Below, piece after piece: positions 18,514 through 22,500 of a stretch of 22,500 bases of DNA (the stretch's first letter is position 1; the number at the start of each line of letters is the position of its first letter). The translations under genes were made by a program, and so were the position numbers. Source of the DNA: Nemertoderma westbladi (Eukaryota; Xenacoelomorpha; Nemertodermatida; Nemertodermatidae); assembly GCA_032718475.1 (NCBI GenBank), contig JAUCBJ010005519.1:1-22500 (forward strand). The letters are read 5' to 3'. Below the pieces are notes generated by a model that was not told the origin of the DNA, did not search any database, and saw only the letters and a list, made by a program, of their open reading frames with translations.

Positions 18514-18661
18514 GGCCACCCAATGATTAAAGATATCCTATCCTGGTAGGGGAGTCCAAATTTACAGCCACCCAATGATTAAACATATCCTGGTAGGGGA
18601 GTCCAAATTTACAGGCCACCCAATGATTAAACATATCCTGGTAAGGGAGTCCAAATTTACA
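18514..18661. repeat. Three-copy ~48-bp tandem repeat
   Basis: Unit GGCCACCCAATGATTAAACA...GGGGAGTCCAAATTTACA, copies at about 18514-18566 (with a short ATCCT duplication), 18567-18613 and 18614-18661. The GTAAATTTGGACTC end of the unit (minus strand) continues directly into the RT fragment, so the repeat seems to have grown out of LINE sequence. Confidence 0.85.
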
Positions 18662-18800
18662 ATCAGAATGTTGCCCTTTGTAGCATTTACATATAGACCA
18701 ATATTGGATGTTGCGAGTTCTAGACTGTTGTGTAGTCTCTGAACGACACCCACTGATTCTGACATCAAACGCACATCAACAGTGAAGTCATAGAAACATT
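18662..18800 (-). pseudogene. Short RTE-like reverse-transcriptase fragment
   Basis: The minus strand reads FYDFTVDVRLMSESVG then VVQRLHNSLELATSNIGLYV and NATKGNILIVNLDS. This parallels the LINE at 12781-14585 around FADDLGVLSES...HAASSVGLFINARKTKILTVNFES, but the catalytic FADD has become FTVD. A clearly older and more diverged copy, sandwiched between the 48-bp satellite and the 3-copy repeat. Confidence 0.8.
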
Positions 18801-18808
18801 GTATGACT

Positions 18809-21027
18809 TGTTCTCCCCTGTAGAAGGGACAACAGGCATTCGAACTGGAAATTAAGCGCTCTCCCCTGTAAAAGGGACAACAGGCACTCGAACTGGAAAT
18901 TAAGCGCTCTCCCCTGTAGAAGGGACAACAGGCACTCGAACCGGAAATTAAGCGCCCTCCCCTGTTGAAGGGACAACAGGCACTCGAACTGGAAATTAAG
19001 CGCTCTCCTCCTTGTAGAAGGGACAACAGGCAATCGAACTGGAAATTAAGCGATCTCCTCTGTAGAAGGGACAACAGGCACTCGAACTGGAAATTAAGCG
19101 CTCTCTCCTGTAGAAGGGACAACAGGCAATCGAACTGGAAATTAAGCGCTCTCCCCTGTAGAAGGGACAACAGGCAATCGAACTGGAAATTAAGCGCTCT
19201 CCCCTGTAGAAGGGACAACAGGCACTCGAACTGGAAATTAAGCGCTCTCCCCTGTAGAAGGGACAACAGGCACTCGAACAGGAAATTAAGCGCTCTCCCC
19301 TGTAGAAGGGACAACATGGCACTCGAACCGGAAATTAAGCGCTCTCCCCTGTAGAAGGGACAACATGCACTCGAACCGGAAATTAAGCGCTCTCCCCTGT
19401 AGAAGGGACAACAGGCACTCGAACCGGAAATTAAGCGCTCTCCCCTGTAGAAGGGACAACAGGCACTCGAACCGGAAATTAAGCGCTCTCCCCTGTAGAA
19501 GGGACAACAGGCACTCGAACCGGAAATTAAGCGCTCTCCCCTGTAGAAGGGACAACAGGCACTCAAACCGGAAATTAAGCGCTCTCCCCTGTAGAAGGGA
19601 CAACAGGCACTCGAACCGGAAATTAAGCGCTCTCCCCTGTAGAAGGGACAACAGGCACTCGAACCGGAAATTAAGCGCTCTCCCCTGTAGAAGGGACAAC
19701 AGGCACTCGAACCGGAAATTAAGCGCTCTCCCCTGTAGAAGGGACAACAGGCACTCGAACCGGAAATTAAGCGCTCTCCCCTGTAGAAGGGACAACATGC
19801 ACTCGAACCGGAAATTAAGCGCTCTCCCCTGTAGAAGGGACAACATGCACTCGAACCGGAAATTAAGCGCTCTCCCCTGTAGAAGGGACAACAGGCACTC
19901 GAACCGGAAATTAAGCGCTCTCCCCTGTAGAAGGGACAACAGGCACTCGAACCTGGAAATTAAGCGCTCTCCCCTGTAGAAGGGACAACAGGCACTCGAA
20001 CCGGAAATTAAGCGCTCTCCCCTGTAGAAGGGACAACAGGCACTCGAACTGGAAATTAAGCGCTCTCCTCCCCTGTAGAAGGGACAACAGGCACTCGAAC
20101 CGGAAATTAAGCGCTCTCCCCTGTAGAAGGGACAACAGGCACTCGAACCGGAAATTAAGCGCTCTCCCCTGTAGAAGGGACAACATGCACTCGAACCGGA
20201 AATTAAGCGCTCTCCCCTGTAGAAGGGACAACATGCACTCGAACCGGAAATTAAGCGCTCTCCCCTGTAGAAGGGACAACAGGCACTCGAACCGGAAATT
20301 AAGCGCTCTCCCCTGTAGAAGGGACAACATGCACTCGAACCGGAAATTAAGCGCTCTCCCCTGTAGAAGGGACAACAGGCACTCGAACTGGAAATTAAGC
20401 GCTCTCCCCTGTAGAAGGGACAACAGGCACTCGAACCGGAAATTAAGCGCTCTCCTCTGTAGAAGGGACAACAGGCACTCGAACCGGAAATTAAGCGCTC
20501 TCCCCTGTAGAAGGGACAACATGCACCCGAACCGGAAATTAAGCGCTCTCCCCTGTAGAAGGGACAACATGCACTCGAACCGGAAATTAAGCGCTCTCCC
20601 CTGTAGAAGGGACAACAGGCACTCGAACTAGAAATTAAGCGCTCTCCCCTGTAGAAGGGACAACATGCACTCGAACCGGAAATTAAGCGCTCTCCCCTGT
20701 AGAAGGGACAACATGCACTCGAACCGGAAATTAAGCGCTCTCCTCTGTAGAAGGGACAACAGGCAATCGAACTGGAAATTAAGCGCTCTCCTCTGTAGAA
20801 GGGACAACATGCACTCGAATCTGAAATTAAGCGCTCTCCCCTGTAGAAGGGACAACATGCACTCGAACCGGAAATTAAGCGCTCTCCCCTGTAGAAGGGA
20901 CAACATGCACTCGAACCGGAAATTAAGCGCTCTCCCCTGTAGAAGGGACAACATGCACTCGAACCGGAAATTAAGCGCTCTCCCCTGTAGAAGGGACAAC
21001 ATGCACTCGAACCTGAAATCAAGCGCA
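18809..21027. repeat. 48-bp satellite array, about 46 copies, open in several frames
   Basis: The unit contains GGCACTCGAACCGGAAATTA then AGCGCTCTCCCCTGTAGAAG and GGACAACA. Common variants are CAGG/CATG, CCGG/CTGG, CACTCG/CAATCG and CCCCTG/CCTCTG. Left-hand units are more diverse (mostly CTGG) than the homogeneous centre and right, the usual pattern of unequal exchange. Because 48 is divisible by three and the unit lacks stops in several frames, very long frames result: on the minus strand 643 codons (21217-19286) and 334 codons (19566-18562), with 16-residue repeats such as CCPFYRGERLISGSSA. Single-base insertions near 19315 and 19953 change frame. Each unit has an AGCGCT palindrome and a CCCT/AGGG mini-hairpin. 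Best called a satellite, not a gene. Confidence 0.95.
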
Positions 21028-21761
21028 AGTCGGGCACCTCATATCTGAGGCTTGTTGGAATATCTTCCAACGATAGCTGGAACTCTAGGCTGTACATTAC
21101 TCGTGGATGATGGGCGGTGTTACTAGTGGGGGTGTTTTGACACCGACTGTCAATGAAGTTCACTTGTACAATTGAACAATTGTGTTCAGTAGGTCGACAG
21201 ACCTTGTGCCTTAACAAGTCCTATACCATAATGCACATGTCCTGGAGCAGCAGACCTTGGACATATAGATAGATAGATCGTCTTACTAAACACTAAAATA
21301 CTTCAGACAAAATAATACGATAAAAACGCGAATAAATAATATGAGAGACGTATTTTACTTAATATTTCCCAATATAATTTACGGTTAGCACTACAAACTG
21401 TAGAGCTACTGTATAATTCCACCAGATGACTTTATGGCTTCTAACTTACTCATGACTTAGCTTGGATTACTACCCGCGCTACAATAGAGACTTACAGTAC
21501 AATAGCTAGTCATGTTTGCCAAGTTGCGCCCAACGACAATACGACAGTACCGGTAGTAGGTAAGGTTGTTCTTCTAGGTCGGCCCACCGCAGGTATGCCT
21601 ATTGCTACTACACTAAAACATTCTGGTTATTCAGTTTTCAATATTAGTTGGCAATATCCCCAATCAATAAAAAACCCAATTTAATTGAGAATCAACAATC
21701 AGATGTATAGGCCTACCAGCTCACGCGGTACATATGTGTAGGCGTACGTGCGTAGGTGTGT
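21028..21761. other. Non-coding flank of the satellite
   Basis: The minus-strand ATG at 21217 opens a 64-codon non-repetitive stretch that runs in frame into the satellite (MLRHKVCRPTEHN to YEVPDL); I recognise no family in it. A short (GATA)n lies near 21269-21279. The rest is AT-rich without features. Confidence 0.4.
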
Positions 21762-22500
21762 GGGGGGGGGGGGGGGGTAACCCTCCCTGGTGTTTTCTAT
21801 TAATTTGTTTATATCTCCAATATGGTTGACCAGAAAACTATATACCATCGAAAAGATAATATACTAAAGTAAATAAAAATGTGAAAAAAATTTTTGGCGC
21901 CCCCTAGCGGCTGGCGTCAAATTTAAAAAATTTCGCCAAAAAGACTGCTCCTCCGTTATTTTCCATTTTAATTTTTCGATACCACATTTTTTGGAACCAG
22001 CATGTTAAATTTCATCATATTCATCGGCCACTTTTTTTATTTTCATTTTCTATTTCTGATAATTGGCAATTTTGTAAAAAAAAATTCAAAATTTTTTAAA
22101 AATTGAAAAAATCCACGTTTTTTTATGTTTTTTCTTTCAAAAAATGCGGAAATATTCTGAAATCAAAATAAGTGGCCGAAGAATATTAAAGCTTATTAAA
22201 TTTCCTTTCATAAAAATCAAAAATCACAAAAAAAGGTTAAGAAATGGCGGAGGAGTAGTGTTTATTGTGTGAAAAAATGTAATTCCGAGATAATGGCCTT
22301 TAAAGTTTAAACCTTCCCGCCCATTATTTTATGTGAATATGAAAGAATATAATATAATAAAGTAAGTCTGCCTATGCGGAAGGATACCACACCAAAATAC
22401 TTCCTGGTAGGAGAATTCATTGCCGATGTCAGTTTTAAATTTTTTGGAAAATCTAGTCTTCTAATTGTCTGTCTATCTGATGTCTGTCTATGAGTCAGTT
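21762..22500. repeat. AT-rich dispersed repeat candidate, relative of 15188-16182
   Basis: Begins with a run of 16 G (21762-21777), then AT-rich sequence rich in AAAATTT words with GGCGCCCCCTAGCGGCTGGC at 21896-21915. GAGATAATGG...TTTAAAGTTTAA...CCTTCCCGC at 22287-22320 matches the block at 15691-15735. No gene is visible; the far right may continue outside the window. Confidence 0.45.

Noticed and set aside
18809-21027. CRISPR-like array of direct repeats
   Set aside because: The 48-bp units are contiguous with no unique spacers, and the surroundings are eukaryotic. It is a satellite.
18809-21027. Pol III B-box in each satellite unit (GGTTCGAGTGC on the minus strand)
   Set aside because: It departs from GGTTCGANNCC at a key C and no A box is present, so Pol III transcription is not supported.
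19286-21217. 643-codon frame as a bona fide cysteine-rich secreted protein
   Set aside because: The repeat changes frame near 19953, there is no signal peptide in the leader, and opposite-strand frames are equally open. Kept only as an observation.

Overview
The window looks like nuclear DNA from a metazoan, most likely a marine invertebrate. It is AT-rich, gene-poor and full of decayed transposable elements, SINEs, satellites and microsatellites. It contains one intact multi-exon-style animal transporter gene and no bacterial operon features. Recurrent TAGGCCTA-type motifs and the mix of element families would suit an echinoderm or related deuterostome, but that is a weak inference.

Layout. 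1-2030 is non-coding, with two blocks of an AT-rich ~31-bp repeat. 2031-4343 (+) is the front part of a non-LTR retrotransposon: a broken ORF1, then a broken APE-type endonuclease, with no reverse transcriptase. 4609-5058 (-) is a small, previously open Myb/SANT (zeste-like) gene with one or two frameshifts and a splice donor. 5464-7110 (-) is a 5'-truncated retroelement with a dead reverse transcriptase and a Cys/His-rich C-terminal domain. 7123-7257 is a cluster of ACGT-core motifs. 7509-7926 (-) is a DUF4806-type gene relic. 8053-8620 holds two tRNA-derived SINEs head to head.

8679-11963 is a ~3.3-kb element with long inverted ends and a TA duplication, carrying relics of a widespread uncharacterised invertebrate protein. 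A second inverted-end pair (TTAA duplication, 11281-15186) interleaves with it. Inside the second pair lie a GC-rich island, a short inverted LINE fragment, an RTE-like reverse transcriptase with intact catalytic motifs, a 12-bp microsatellite and a possible 40-codon first exon. 15188-16180 is an AT-rich dispersed repeat, 16183-16706 a 58-bp tandem array.

16850-18226 (-) is the only intact conventional gene: a 458-residue, 12-helix major facilitator transporter of the MFSD4/NaGLT1 type with a polyadenylation signal. 18514-18661 is a 3-copy 48-bp repeat, 18662-18800 an RT fragment, and 18809-21027 a ~46-copy 48-bp satellite that is open in several frames. The rest to 22500 is non-coding and includes a relative of the 15188 repeat.

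The genes do not work together as a pathway: the transporter is the host gene and nearly everything else is a relic of independent mobile elements. I see no convincing new defence or other molecular system. The most unusual items are the 48-bp satellite, the interleaved transposon ends, the LINE that kept its 5' part but lost its RT, and the near-palindrome inside the retroelement.
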